Shown: positions 1 to 12,057, numbered from the stretch's first letter. The stretch is 64,000 nucleotides of DNA from Ponticoccus litoralis (GCF_039769985.1 NZ_JBDNCH010000002.1:3410001-3474000); one strand, 5' to 3'. Made by a program: numbers and translations. The notes: generated from the sequence alone by a model not told the origin.

Positions 1-1
1 C

Positions 2-1126
2 TCGCTGACATGGGCGGTGCATATCTCTGTCGTGCTGCTGGTGGCGCTTTGGCTGTTTCCGACCGTGGGGCTGCTGGTCTCGTCCTTCCGGACCGCCGAC
101 CAGATCTCCGGCTCGGGCTGGTGGAAGGCGCTGGTTCCCACCGAGCAGAGCCTGACCCTGCGCACCGCCGCGCCGTCAGAGCAGGTGCAGGAGGGCGCGC
201 TTTTCGTCATCGAGGGCAATCTCTACGCGCAGGAGGGTGTGGCCCCGGCGCCGATCTCGGCATGGGGGACAAATGCGCGCGACGTGGCGGCCTACCGGCC
301 CGGCGATACCGCCGAGATGCGCGGCGGCGAGCGCATCACGGTGATGGAAAACGGCGATTACCGGCTGGAATCGCAGGTCGAGATGGCGGGGCGGCGCGGC
401 GAGCGGGTCTTTGTCACCGCCACCACCCCGCCCGAGTTCACGCTGGACAACTACCGCTACCTGCTGTTCTCGAACAGCGCCGAGGGCATGGGCAAGGCCT
501 TCTTCAACACGCTGACGGTGACGATCCCGGCGACGATCATTCCCATCGTCGTGGCGGCCTTCGCGGCCTATGCGCTGGCCTGGATGGATTTCCCGGGCCG
601 GGCTTTGCTGATCGCCTTCGTGGTCGGCCTGTTGGTGGTGCCCTTGCAACTGGCTCTGATCCCGCTGCTGAAGCTGCACCTGAATATCGGCATCGGGAAG
701 GGCTACCTGGGGGTCTGGCTGGCGCATACGGGCTTTGGCCTGCCTTTGGCGGTCTACCTCTTGCGCAACTACATGGTCGGCCTGCCGCGCGACATCATCG
801 AGAACGCCCGCGTGGACGGCGCGACAGAGTTCCAGATCTTCACCAAGATCATCCTGCCGCTGTCGTTTCCGGCGCTGGCGAGCTTTGCCATCTTCCAGTT
901 CCTCTGGACGTGGAACGACCTTCTGGTGGCCAAGGTTTTCCTGATCGACGCCACCGGGCAGACCACGGTGATGACCAACCAGATCGTCGAGCTTCTGGGC
1001 ACGCGCGGCGGCAACTGGGAGATCCTCGCCACGACCGCCTTCGTCAGTATCGCGGTGCCGCTGGCGGTCTTCTTCGCCATGCAGCGTTACCTTGTGCGCG
1101 GCTTGCTGGCGGGATCGGTGAAGTAA
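2..1126 (+). CDS. aglG: ABC alpha-glucoside permease, AglG-like (5' end cut by window)
   Basis: Inner-membrane permease subunit of a MalG-type carbohydrate importer. The frame is already open at base 2, so the true start lies upstream of the window. A first membrane helix is followed by a soluble insertion of about 110 residues and then by five more hydrophobic segments. That large periplasmic insertion between helices 1 and 2 is typical of AglG-type permeases. The EAA loop that contacts the ATPase (ENARVDGATEF, about 100 residues from the C terminus) is intact. An alpha-glucosidase and an ATPase follow at once, in the order known from the Sinorhizobium agl operon (EFGAK), which supports the alpha-glucoside assignment. 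The family is certain and the sugar specificity is inferred from context. Confidence 0.88.
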   Translation, partial: SLTWAVHISVVLLVALWLFPTVGLLVSSFRTADQISGSGWWKALVPTEQSLTLRTAAPSEQVQEGALFVIEGNLYAQEGVAPAPISAWGTNARDVAAYRPGDTAEMRGGERITVMENGDYRLESQVEMAGRRGERVFVTATTPPEFTLDNYRYLLFSNSAEGMGKAFFNTLTVTIPATIIPIVVAAFAAYALAWMDFPGRALLIAFVVGLLVVPLQLALIPLLKLHLNIGIGKGYLGVWLAHTGFGLPLAVYLLRNYMVGLPRDIIENARVDGATEFQIFTKIILPLSFPALASFAIFQFLWTWNDLLVAKVFLIDATGQTTVMTNQIVELLGTRGGNWEILATTAFVSIAVPLAVFFAMQRYLVRGLLAGSVK

Positions 1127-1191
1127 TGCAGGGCGAGAGGCCCGGCCTGTGGAAAGACGGCGGGACAGGCACCCGCCGGGAAAGGACAGAG

Positions 1192-2817
1192 ATGAGCAGC
1201 AAACACAAGGACTGGTGGCGCGGCGCGGTCATCTACCAGATCTACCCGCGCAGCTTTCAGGATTCGAACGGCGACGGCATCGGCGACCTCAACGGCATCA
1301 CGGCGCGGCTGCCGCATGTGGCCTCTCTGGGCGTCGACGCGATCTGGATTTCGCCCTTCTTTACCTCGCCGATGAAGGACTTCGGCTATGACGTCAGCGA
1401 TTATTGCGACGTCGATCCGATGTTCGGCTCGCTGTCGGATTTCGATGCGCTGGTCGAGATGGCGCATACGCTGGGGCTGAAGGTGATGATCGACCTCGTG
1501 CTGTCGCATACCTCGGCGCAGCATCCGTGGTTCATGGAAAGCCGCGCCAGCCGCGGCAACCCGCGCGCCGACTGGTACGTCTGGTCCGACCCGCAGCCCG
1601 ACGGCACGCCGCCCAACAACTGGTTGTCGATCTTCGGCGGCCCGGCCTGGCAATGGGATGCGCGGCGCGAGCAGTATTACCTGCACAATTTCCTCGTCGA
1701 GCAGCCGGACCTGAATTTCCACTGCCCCGAGGTGCAGGACGCGCTTCTGGACGTCACCCGCTTCTGGTTGGATCGCGGCGTCGACGGCTTCCGGCTGGAT
1801 ACGATCAACTTCTACATCCATGACAAGAAGTTGCGCAGCAATCCCGCGCTGCCGCCCGAAAAGCGCAACGCCAATATCGCGCCCTCGGTGAACCCCTATA
1901 ATCATCAGGAACACCTCTATTCCAAGAACCAGCCCGAGAACCTCGAGTTTCTCAAGCGGTTCCGCGCGCTTCTGGACGAATACCCCGGCACCACCTGCGT
2001 CGGAGAGGTCGGCGACGCGCAGCGCGGGCTGGAGATCATGGGCGAATACACCTCGGGTCATGACAAGGCGCATATGTGCTACGCCTTCGAATTCCTCGCC
2101 GGGGACCAGCTGACCGCCGCCCGCGTGGCGGATGTGATGGGGCAGGTGGATCGGGTCGCCTCGGACGGCTGGGCCTGCTGGGCGTTTTCCAACCATGACG
2201 TGCCGCGCCATGTCACGCGCTGGGATCTGACGCCCGCCGCGCAGCGCGCCTATGCCACGCTGATCCTGACCCTGCGCGGCTCTGCCTGCCTGTATCAGGG
2301 CGAAGAGCTGGGCCTGCCCGAGGCCGATGTCGCCTTCGAGGATCTGCAGGATCCCTATGGCATAGAGTTCTGGCCCGAGTTCAAGGGCCGCGACGGCTGC
2401 CGCACGCCGATGGTCTGGGAGCAGTCGAACCAGAACGGCGGCTTCACCAGTGGCCACCCCTGGCTGCCGGTCAGCCACGAGCATCTGAACCGCGCGGTGG
2501 CCGTGCAGGAGGAAGAGCCGGGCGCGCTGCTGCACCATTACCGCAAGGCGATCCATTTCCGGCACGCGCATCCGGCGCTGATCGGCGGTGACCACGGTGG
2601 CGTCTCGCATACCGGCGAGGTGGTGCATTTCACGCGCATCGGCGGCGGCGAGGAGATCTTCGTCGCGATCAACCTCAGCCCCGAGCCGGCGACCATCGCG
2701 ATGCCGGCGGGGGGCTGGCATCAGATCGGGCAGGAGCTGGGCAGCGCGGCACCGGCGCCGGACGGCAAGCTGCATCTCGGGCCGTGGCAGCCTGCGCTGG
2801 CGTTGAAGGCGGGTTAA
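1192..2817 (+). CDS. aglA: alpha-glucosidase, GH13 family (AglA-like)
   Basis: Cytoplasmic glycoside hydrolase of 541 residues that would split imported alpha-glucosides such as sucrose, maltose or trehalose. There is no signal peptide. GH13 regions are visible in order: YQIYPRSFQDSNGDG near residue 15, the nucleophile Asp203 in GFRLDTINF, the acid/base Glu272 in GEVGD and the transition-state Asp336 in FSNHD. The start chosen is the ATG that gives the usual KDWWRGAVIYQIYPRSF beginning; the frame is also open upstream but only in a shadow of aglG. The gene lies 65 bases after aglG and 23 bases before aglK, so the three are one operon. Exact substrate range cannot be read from sequence. Confidence 0.92.
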   Translation: MSSKHKDWWRGAVIYQIYPRSFQDSNGDGIGDLNGITARLPHVASLGVDAIWISPFFTSPMKDFGYDVSDYCDVDPMFGSLSDFDALVEMAHTLGLKVMIDLVLSHTSAQHPWFMESRASRGNPRADWYVWSDPQPDGTPPNNWLSIFGGPAWQWDARREQYYLHNFLVEQPDLNFHCPEVQDALLDVTRFWLDRGVDGFRLDTINFYIHDKKLRSNPALPPEKRNANIAPSVNPYNHQEHLYSKNQPENLEFLKRFRALLDEYPGTTCVGEVGDAQRGLEIMGEYTSGHDKAHMCYAFEFLAGDQLTAARVADVMGQVDRVASDGWACWAFSNHDVPRHVTRWDLTPAAQRAYATLILTLRGSACLYQGEELGLPEADVAFEDLQDPYGIEFWPEFKGRDGCRTPMVWEQSNQNGGFTSGHPWLPVSHEHLNRAVAVQEEEPGALLHHYRKAIHFRHAHPALIGGDHGGVSHTGEVVHFTRIGGGEEIFVAINLSPEPATIAMPAGGWHQIGQELGSAAPAPDGKLHLGPWQPALALKAG

Positions 2818-2840
2818 CCGCGGTCGAAGGGGGAGGACCT

Positions 2841-3932
2841 ATGGCCAATCTGAAACTGACGGATGTCGAGAAGACCTATGGCGGGACGGTCAACGTCCTG
2901 AAGGATATCAACCTCGACATCCGGCAGGGCGAGCTGATCGTCTTCGTCGGGCCGTCTGGCTGCGGGAAGTCGACGCTGTTGCGGATGATCGCGGGGCTGG
3001 AAAAGATCACCGGCGGCAGGCTGGAAATCGACGGGCAGGTGGTCAACGACGTGCCGCCCGCGCAGCGCGGCATCGCCATGGTCTTCCAGAGCTACGCGCT
3101 GTATCCGCATATGACCGTGCGCGAGAACATGGCCTTTGCGCTGAAGCTGGCGAAGAAGCCGGCGGCAGAGATCGAGGCCTCGGTCGCGCGGGCGGCGAAG
3201 ATGCTGCAGCTGGAACCCTACCTCGACCGCCTGCCCAAGGCGCTCTCGGGCGGGCAGCGGCAGCGGGTCGCCATCGGGCGGTCCATCGTGCGCGAGCCCA
3301 AGGTCTTCCTCTTCGACGAGCCCTTGTCGAACCTCGACGCGGCGCTGCGGGTGGCGACGCGCATCGAGATCGCGCAACTGAAGGAGCAGATGCCCGACCG
3401 CACGATGATCTACGTGACCCACGACCAGGTCGAGGCGATGACGCTGGCCTCGCGCATCGTGGTGCTGGCCGACAAGGGCATCGCGCAGGTCGGTGCGCCG
3501 CTGGAGCTTTACGAGAAGCCCAAGAGCGAGTTCGTGGCGCGCTTCATCGGCTCGCCCGCGATGAACCTGCTGCCCGGGAAGGTGACGGCGACCGGCGCGC
3601 AGACCACCGTGGCGCTGGAGGGCGGCGGCACGGCGGTCTCGGATTATCCGACGACCGATGCCGACAGCGGGCTGGCGGTGAACGTCGGTATCCGGCCCGA
3701 GGACTTCGTGACCGCCGAGCCGGGGCAGGCGGCCTTTACCGGAACGGTGGCCTTCACCGAGGCGCTGGGAGAGGTGACGCTGCTGTACTTCGGGAAGGCT
3801 GCGGGGCAGGAGGCGGTGATCGGCAAGCTGCCGGGTATTCACCGCGACATGCGCGGGCGGCAGGTGTCGCTGAGGGCGGCGCCCGGGAAGGTGCATTTGT
3901 TCCACGAGGGGCGGTCGCTGCTGTATCGCTGA
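2841..3932 (+). CDS. aglK: ABC transporter ATP-binding protein, AglK/UgpC family
   Basis: ATPase of 363 residues that powers the agl importer. Walker A GPSGCGKST lies at residues 37-45, the signature LSGGQ at 135-139 and Walker B FLFDE at 156-160. The C-terminal 120 residues form the MOP/TOBE-like regulatory domain of the MalK/UgpC class. The start is the ATG preceded by GGGGGAGG at good spacing. It is the last gene of the operon, and a perfect 10-bp stem-loop begins 7 bases after the stop. In related bacteria AglK-type ATPases can serve several sugar porters, so sharing with other systems is possible. Confidence 0.92.
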   Translation: MANLKLTDVEKTYGGTVNVLKDINLDIRQGELIVFVGPSGCGKSTLLRMIAGLEKITGGRLEIDGQVVNDVPPAQRGIAMVFQSYALYPHMTVRENMAFALKLAKKPAAEIEASVARAAKMLQLEPYLDRLPKALSGGQRQRVAIGRSIVREPKVFLFDEPLSNLDAALRVATRIEIAQLKEQMPDRTMIYVTHDQVEAMTLASRIVVLADKGIAQVGAPLELYEKPKSEFVARFIGSPAMNLLPGKVTATGAQTTVALEGGGTAVSDYPTTDADSGLAVNVGIRPEDFVTAEPGQAAFTGTVAFTEALGEVTLLYFGKAAGQEAVIGKLPGIHRDMRGRQVSLRAAPGKVHLFHEGRSLLYR

Positions 3933-3939
3933 GAAGGGT

Positions 3940-3963
3940 GTCGCCTGCCCTGCGGCAGGCGAC
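3940..3963 (+). terminator. stem-loop terminator of the agl operon
   Basis: GTCGCCTGCC pairs perfectly with GGCAGGCGAC across a 4-base loop directly after the aglK stop. A second G5/C5 hairpin belonging to the intergenic repeat follows immediately. There is no strong T-run, so termination efficiency is uncertain. Confidence 0.6.
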
Positions 3964-3965
3964 CG

Positions 3966-4024
3966 GGGGGCTTTGCCCCCGCGCGCTGCGCGCGCTCCCC
4001 CAGGATATTTAGGGACAGAAGAAG
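3966..4024 (+). repeat. intergenic repeat, copy A (GC hairpin + GATATTT + AGAAGAAG)
   Basis: A GGGGGCTTTGCCCCC hairpin, then CCCCCAGGATATTT, then GGGACAGAAGAAG. The same order of blocks recurs at 23520, at 38695 (reverse) and at 63743 (reverse). In each case it reads in the direction of the gene that has just ended. No coding potential is evident. Confidence 0.7.
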
Positions 4025-4099
4025 GGCTGGTCGCGCCGATTGTTCGGGCTTTGCCGGGACCGGGGCGGGCCGACCGGTATGGGGTCGGCCCGTTTGGGG

Positions 4100-6280
4100 T
4101 CATTCGATGGTCACGGCCTGTCTGGCGAGGACCTTCTTGTCCTGACCGGTCACGTAGCGGACCTCGTAGTTGCCGGGCAGGTCGGGGAGCTTGACCTGCA
4201 GCGGGCTGTCCTCGGAGGTGTAGGTATAGGCGGCATACTTGTTGTCCGGGTCGCCCGCGACCGCGACGGAAATGAAGTCGCCCTTGTAGTCCGGCCCCTC
4301 CCGAGGTCACGCCGAGGCGAGCCGCCGCGCGGGGCGGTCGCGGGGGCTTCCACCGTGGCCTCGATCGGGGTCAGGGTGATGGTCTTGCGGGTCAGGGCGA
4401 CCTTGCCGTCGCTGGCGGCGATGTAGCGGATCTCGTAGTCGCCGGGCTCGATGGGCAGTTGCAGGAGCGCCGGGTTGCCGTTGCGGGTATAGGCGTAGAA
4501 ATCGTAGCCCTCGTTTTCGGCCTTGCTGACGGAGATGTAGTCGGGTTCGTAGCCGGGGCCCTCCCAGCCGACCAGGATCGGGGCGCCGGCGCGGGCGGTC
4601 TCGGCCACGTCCAGCGCGGCGGAAACCGCGCCGACCTCGACCGTGCGCGAGGCCAGAACCGTGCGGTCCTGCCGCATCACGTAGCGCAGTTCATAGGTGC
4701 CGGGCGCGGCGGGCATGGTGACCGAGGCCGGGCTGCCGTTGCGGGTATAGGCATAGGCCTCGTAGCCGTTGTCGCCGGGTTTCGCGACCGAGATGTAGTC
4801 GCCGTCGTAGTTCGGGCCGTCCCAGGTCACCGGCAGGGCCGCGCCTGCGGCGGCGGTCTCTGCCGCGTCCAGCGTCACGGCGACCTCTGTCACCTCGACG
4901 ATGCGGCTGGCCAGCACCGTGCGGTCCTGCCGCATGACGTATCGCACCTCGTAGGTGCCCGGCTTGGGCGGCATGACCAGCTGCGCCGGAGAGCCGTCGC
5001 GGGTATAGGCGTAGTTGATGTAGCCGCCTTCCTCGAGCGGGGCGACGGAGATGTAGTCGCCGTCGTAGTTCGGGCCTTCCCATGTCACGGGGATCGTGGC
5101 GCCGACCGGGGCGGTTTCGGCGACCTCGATCGAGGCGGGCGCGGGCGTGACCGTCACCGCCTGCGTCGCCAGCACCGTGCGCCCGTCGCGCATGATGTAG
5201 CGGATCTCGTAATCGCCGGCCTCGGGCGGCATGACCAGCTGCGCGGGCGTGCCGTCGCGGGTGTAGGCGTAGTTGATGTATCCAGTGTCATCCAGCGGGC
5301 TGACGTCGATGTAATCGCCATCCGTGTTCGGGCCGGTCCAGTCAACCGGGATGGTGGCGCCGGCCAGTGGCCTCTGCCGGGCCGCTGACGGTGGCATCGG
5401 GCAGAAGCGAGGGCAGCACCAGCGTCACGGTCTGCTCGGCGCCCGATACGTCGAAGGTGGCCTCTGCGGTGGATTCGTCCAGCGGGCGCATCACCGAGAC
5501 GCTGTAGCGGCCATCGGTCAGCGCCTTGGTCAGGGTTGCGCCCGGCTCGAACTCGGCCAGCATCTCTTCGCCGCGCTGGATGTCCCACATCAGCGTGTCG
5601 GTGCTTTGCGGGCCGTTCTCGCCCTCGATGGCGACGAAGGTCACCGTGTAGGAGGGCGCCGCCTGCGTGACCTCTTCGAGCGCGGAGCCCAGTTCCGTGG
5701 CATTGCCAGCCGAGAGGAACTGCCCGCCGGTCTCGTCGGCAAGGCACTGCATCTGGCGCCGCGCCTCGGGATCGGTGACGTCGAAGCCCACCACGTGCAC
5801 GGTCAGGTTGATGCCCGCCTGTTCCAGCGCCCGGGCGGCGGCACAGGGGTCGGGGTTGCAGGTCTCGATCCCGTCCGAGACGAGGATCACGGTGGCCGCC
5901 TCCTCGGTGTACTTCAGCGCCTCGGCGGCCTGCACCACGGCGTCGGTCATCGGCGTCTTGCCGCGCGGCTGAAGCGCGTTCACCGCCGCCGCGATCTGCG
6001 CCCGAGAGCTGTCGCCGGGCTGCACCAGCGTCTCGATGTCGCTGCAGTCGCCGCGCGTGCGGTGGCCATAGGCGGTCAGGCCGATGCGCTGGCTTTCGGG
6101 CAGGGTGTTCAGCAGGTCGCCGACCACGCCCTGCGCGATCTCGATCTTGGTCACGCCCTCGATCTGGCCCCACATCGACCCCGAGGCATCAAGCACGAGG
6201 ATCGAATTGGCATAGTCCTGCCCGGACGCGGCAAAGGGCAGCGCGGTCAGCGCCGCCGCATAAATCAGGCGAGCCTGCAT
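4100..6280 (-). CDS. secreted VWA-domain protein with five tandem C-terminal repeats (frameshifts in text)
   Basis: The first 22 residues (MQARLIYAAALTALPFAASG) are a signal peptide. A von Willebrand A domain follows with a complete MIDAS: DASGS at the N side, the Thr of GKTPMTD, and DGIE. After a linker, five repeats of about 85 residues each carry the pattern W-x-GP-[NDG]-Y-x-x-D-[YF]-I-x-V ... YAYTR ... PG-x-YE[IVL]RY. The reading frame is broken near 5368, 4321 and 4303. Removing one base at each gives one continuous protein of about 725 residues ending at 4100. Two of these sites restore CCWGG. A GGGAG ribosome site precedes the chosen ATG. It is probably an envelope or secreted protein that binds metal and protein. 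I do not know a named function; it stands alone, tail to tail with the agl operon. Confidence 0.8.
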
Positions 6281-6381
6281 GGTGAAATCTCCCGGTCGGT
6301 TCACGTGCGGGCACAGTGGCGCAGCGCCGCCTGTCCGGGCAAGGACGGAATTCCTGACCGTCCTTTTGGCATCGCGCAAGT

Positions 6382-6396
6382 GTTCCTGTTGCGTTC
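6382..6396 (+). promoter_or_regulatory. SOS box (LexA site) of uvrA
   Basis: GTTC-CTGTTGC-GTTC is an exact match to the alphaproteobacterial LexA consensus GTTC-N7-GTTC, 70 bases upstream of the uvrA start. uvrA is a classical LexA target, so this acts as a positive control for the second exact box at 22153. Confidence 0.9.
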
Positions 6397-6466
6397 TTCT
6401 TTTCCGATTGGCGCCGCGAGTCATTTCAACTATGTCTTAACCACTGCCGAGACCGGGGAACGAGCG

Positions 6467-9339
<2,873 letters not shown>

Positions 9340-9379
9340 GCCGCGCTCTTTTCGGTGCGGCTGTTGCGGCAGACATGAA

Positions 9380-9403
9380 AAGGGACCCCGAAAGGGGTCC
9401 CTT
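9380..9403. terminator. bidirectional stem-loop terminator
   Basis: AAGGGACCCC-GAAA-GGGGTCCCTT is a perfect hairpin with a GNRA-type loop, with A-rich sequence on its left and T-rich sequence on its right. It lies between convergent uvrA and the gene ending at 9433 and can serve both. Confidence 0.85.
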
Positions 9404-9432
9404 CGTCGTTCACGGGCTGGAAGAGGCGCGGA

Positions 9433-10458
9433 TCAGAGCACCGCGCGCGCGATCCGGATCAGTTGCAGCATCTCGTACTCGCTGTCGCTGAGGCGCAGGA
9501 TCTGCCCGTTCACCACGCTGTAGTTCTGCCCATCGGCCAATTGCGGCAGGCGATACAGGCTCATCAGCTCGCGTTGCGTCAGGGCGGCGGTCGGCGCGAC
9601 GCGCAACCCGTCGTCCAGCCGCGCGACCTCGGCCAGCTCGTTCAGCAGCAAGAGCGCGGTGTAATCGTCCCGATCAAGCAGGATCGGCAGACCGTCGATC
9701 AGCGCGTAGCGCTGCCCCTCGGGCGCGGGCGCAAGCCCGTAGAGCTCGGCAATCTCGTCCGAGCGCAACAGAAGCCCGTCGACCCCGGGGATATCGTAGG
9801 CATCCAGAAGCGACCTGCGGCGCTCGATCCAGATCTCGTCGTAGCGGTCCGCGTCGTAGCCCAGCCATTCCTCAGAGGTCACGCCCTTGCGCGCGAGACC
9901 GGGCGGAACGCAGGGCGGATCCTTCTTGGCCAGACCCGGCGGGCAGTTGGCATAGCCGATCAGTTCGTCGTCGGGCACATCCGCCACCACAAGCTGCGGC
10001 GTGGCGAGGGCCAGCGCCGCCAGGCCGAGGATGCGGACCATGTCGCGGCCTTCGGGGGCGGAGGTGCCGACCAAGCGCCTGACCTGCTCCTGCCGTTCGG
10101 GCTCGCTCCATTTGGGACCGGCCTTGGCTTTGGCCTTGCCCTGCCCGTTGCCGTTCTCGGTCGCGGCGGGTTTGCCGGGTTTGTCCGGCTTGCCGCCAGC
10201 CGCCTGGGGATTGCCGTTTCCGCCAGGCTTGGGCTTCTTGTTTCCGCCGGCATGCTCGGGCTTGCCCTTGGCCTTCTCGGGCTTTCCGCTCCCCTTGACC
10301 AAGGGCTTATGGCCGTTTCCCTTCTCGTTCTTCGCGAGCCAGACGGGGTCACTCGCCACGGCGGTGTCGCCCGCATGGGGCTGGAAGAGCGGATTTGCGG
10401 ACAGGGCAGAGGTCGTCAGCGCAAATGCGACGACGCTTCCCAGAATGATCTTTTCCAT
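9433..10458 (-). CDS. secreted low-complexity protein with CPPGLAKK motif, unknown function
   Basis: 341 residues. A signal peptide (MEKIILGSVVAFALTTSALS) is followed by a Lys/Gly/Pro/Asn-rich stretch at residues 44-115. A hydrophobic segment near 142-159, preceded by GRDMVR, looks like a second signal sequence. Then comes CPPGLAKKDPPCVPPGLARKG at 172-192, a repeated motif of small periplasmic proteins common in this family. Two related C-terminal blocks end in a glycine-free (Y/N)-x-(V/L)I(D/N)G pattern (RYALIDG, NYSVVNG). Such proteins are sometimes mislabelled as excinuclease because they sit beside uvrA; nothing here supports DNA repair. The start is the ATG before EKIILG; the frame is open a little further upstream without a good ribosome site. 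Function unknown. Confidence 0.7.
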   Translation of the reverse strand: MEKIILGSVVAFALTTSALSANPLFQPHAGDTAVASDPVWLAKNEKGNGHKPLVKGSGKPEKAKGKPEHAGGNKKPKPGGNGNPQAAGGKPDKPGKPAATENGNGQGKAKAKAGPKWSEPERQEQVRRLVGTSAPEGRDMVRILGLAALALATPQLVVADVPDDELIGYANCPPGLAKKDPPCVPPGLARKGVTSEEWLGYDADRYDEIWIERRRSLLDAYDIPGVDGLLLRSDEIAELYGLAPAPEGQRYALIDGLPILLDRDDYTALLLLNELAEVARLDDGLRVAPTAALTQRELMSLYRLPQLADGQNYSVVNGQILRLSDSEYEMLQLIRIARAVL

Positions 10459-10471
10459 GAGCGATGCCTTT

Positions 10472-10516
10472 CCTTCGGGGGGCAACGCAGGTCGCAAAGA
10501 TTGCGTTCCCCCGAAG
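10472..10516. promoter_or_regulatory. long inverted repeat in the leader of the 9433-10458 gene
   Basis: CCTTCGGGGG and AACGCA on the left pair with TGCGTT and CCCCCGAAGG on the right, broken only by one extra G and a 12-base loop. It sits just upstream of the start at 10458, so in the minus-strand transcript it would fold next to the ribosome site. It could be an attenuator, or the far-side terminator of the 10569 gene. Confidence 0.5.
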
Positions 10517-10568
10517 GGGGCCGAGAAGAGAAAAATTGTCCTGCAGCGGGCGGTCCGGCTGCCGGGCG

Positions 10569-10769
10569 TTATCTATTCTTGCAGGTGTTGATCCCCAGCA
10601 GCCGGTAGGGCGGACAAGAGCCCATGGCTGCGGTGGCCAACATCAGCAGGCCCACGATCAGGGCCAGCCATTTCAGCCCGCCCGCGAGCGTGAAGAATAG
10701 GATCATGGCCACGACACCGATCACGGCGCGGATAATGCGGTCTGTCTGGCCCATGTTCTTTGCAAACAT
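10569..10769 (-). CDS. DUF2892 (YgaP-like) inner-membrane protein
   Basis: 66 residues. After the short N terminus MFAKNMGQTDRIIRAVIG come two closely spaced membrane helices (residues about 14-31 and 33-50) and a short tail with CPPYRLLGINTC. This arrangement is the DUF2892 family, best known as the membrane part of rhodanese-like YgaP. The ATG has AGGAG nearby. An FNR-like site lies 60 bases upstream, so expression is probably raised under low oxygen or nitric oxide. No enzymatic role can be assigned. Confidence 0.85.
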   Translation of the reverse strand: MFAKNMGQTDRIIRAVIGVVAMILFFTLAGGLKWLALIVGLLMLATAAMGSCPPYRLLGINTCKNR

Positions 10770-10828
10770 CGTAAGATCTCCTGGGTTGGGTACCTCCACG
10801 CAGCCTAAACGAATTTTATAATTTGAAT

Positions 10829-10842
10829 ATGATGTGAATCAA
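10829..10842 (-). promoter_or_regulatory. FNR/DNR-type box upstream of DUF2892 gene
   Basis: ATGAT-GTGA-ATCAA matches TTGAT-N4-ATCAA at nine of ten fixed positions. It lies 60 bases before the ATG of the DUF2892 gene in otherwise AT-rich promoter sequence, a normal activator distance. Confidence 0.6.
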
Positions 10843-10878
10843 ATCCGCAGGATCGGGGCAGGCGGCGGCGCCCTGCGG

Positions 10879-12057
10879 TCAGCCGCGATGCGCCTCCCGC
10901 CCGGCCTCGATATGGGAGGACGCCAGACCCTCGACCGGAGCGGGCTGCGGCATCACCGTTGTATCGTCGACGTCGAAATCCTCTTCGGCCTCGGCGCCGC
11001 CAAGAAAATGGCCGACATTGTGCAGGGGCGCGATCTCGTCGCAGAAGATCTTGATGACGATCAGGATCGGCACCGCGACGATCATGCCGATGATCGACCA
11101 GATATAGGCAAAGAAGGCCACCACAAGGAAGAGGATCGGCGCATTCAGCCGCATCTGGCGCGACACCAGCGAGGGTGTGATCAGCTGGCCTTCAAGGCCG
11201 GTGGCCGCAGCGTAAGAGGCCCCCGCGCCGACGAGTACCCAGAAGGACTCTCCCTGAGAGAAGGCCAGCAGCACGGCGATGCAGGTGCCGACAAGCCCGC
11301 CGACATAGGGCACGAAGTTCAGGGCGAAGGCCATGACGCCGATGACCATGTATTGCTCGATCCCCCAGAGGTACATCAGGGTGCCGACACTCAGGCCCAG
11401 CCCGGCGTTGATCACCGTGATTGCGCCCAGATACTGGCCCAGCCGCAGTTCGATGGTTTCCACCACCTCCAGCGCGCGGGACTTGTCCTCGACCCGGTCG
11501 AGCGACTCGATCATGCGGCGCAGGAAGAAGTCGCCGGAGGCGAGCAGGAAATACAGGAAGATGATCGCGAACAGCACCTGGCTGAGCACCATGGGAGCAA
11601 GGAAGAGGATCTGCTTGGAGGCAGAGCCTTCCTCGACGACCTCGACCTTCATCTTGCCGTCGCCGTCCTCGTCGGTATCGATCATCGCGTTCATGGCGTC
11701 GGCGGCCTCGGCCACGGCGCGGATCGGGCTGTCGGACAGGCTGCCGATCTCGCGCTGGACGTCGCGCACCAGCCAGGGCAGGCGGCGCAGAAGATCGCTG
11801 ACCGGCTCGGCAAAATAGATCAGCGCGCCGACCACCAGAAGCAGGATCAGCAGCGTGAACCCCAGGGCGACCAGACCGTTCGGCAGCCCGCGCTGCGACA
11901 GCCAGCGGCGCGGGCGGCTGAGCACGAAATAGGCGAGGATCGCCGAGGTCACCGGGATCAGGAAACTGGCGCCGCTGGACAGGCCCTGCACGAAGAGAAT
12001 GAGAAAGATCCCGACCAGCGGGATCGCGATGGTCTTTGGTGTGTGTGTGGCTGACAT
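10879..12057 (-). CDS. AI-2E family transporter (PerM/YdiK-like permease)
   Basis: 392-residue polytopic membrane protein. Paired N-terminal helices, a soluble region near residues 100-150 that includes an acidic DTDEDGDGK run, a central helix pair and a C-terminal bundle with PYVGGLVG and WSIIGMIVAVPI match the AI-2E_transport family. The cytoplasmic C terminus is acidic (EAEEDFDVDD). The ATG follows GGGGGAGCTG. The family exports diverse small molecules or ions, and the autoinducer label is historical. Nothing nearby tells the substrate. It runs away from the valine operon and is probably transcribed with it only by read-through. Confidence 0.8.
   Translation of the reverse strand: MSATHTPKTIAIPLVGIFLILFVQGLSSGASFLIPVTSAILAYFVLSRPRRWLSQRGLPNGLVALGFTLLILLLVVGALIYFAEPVSDLLRRLPWLVRDVQREIGSLSDSPIRAVAEAADAMNAMIDTDEDGDGKMKVEVVEEGSASKQILFLAPMVLSQVLFAIIFLYFLLASGDFFLRRMIESLDRVEDKSRALEVVETIELRLGQYLGAITVINAGLGLSVGTLMYLWGIEQYMVIGVMAFALNFVPYVGGLVGTCIAVLLAFSQGESFWVLVGAGASYAAATGLEGQLITPSLVSRQMRLNAPILFLVVAFFAYIWSIIGMIVAVPILIVIKIFCDEIAPLHNVGHFLGGAEAEEDFDVDDTTVMPQPAPVEGLASSHIEAGREAHRG

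Noticed and set aside
10..1191. Frame from 10 continuing into aglA as one long protein
   Set aside because: The first part is a shadow of aglG in another frame; only the portion from 1192 has GH13 motifs and a plausible start.
6435..6441. TTAACCA near the uvrA start as a CtrA half-site
   Set aside because: Only a half-site, and the SOS box already explains control.
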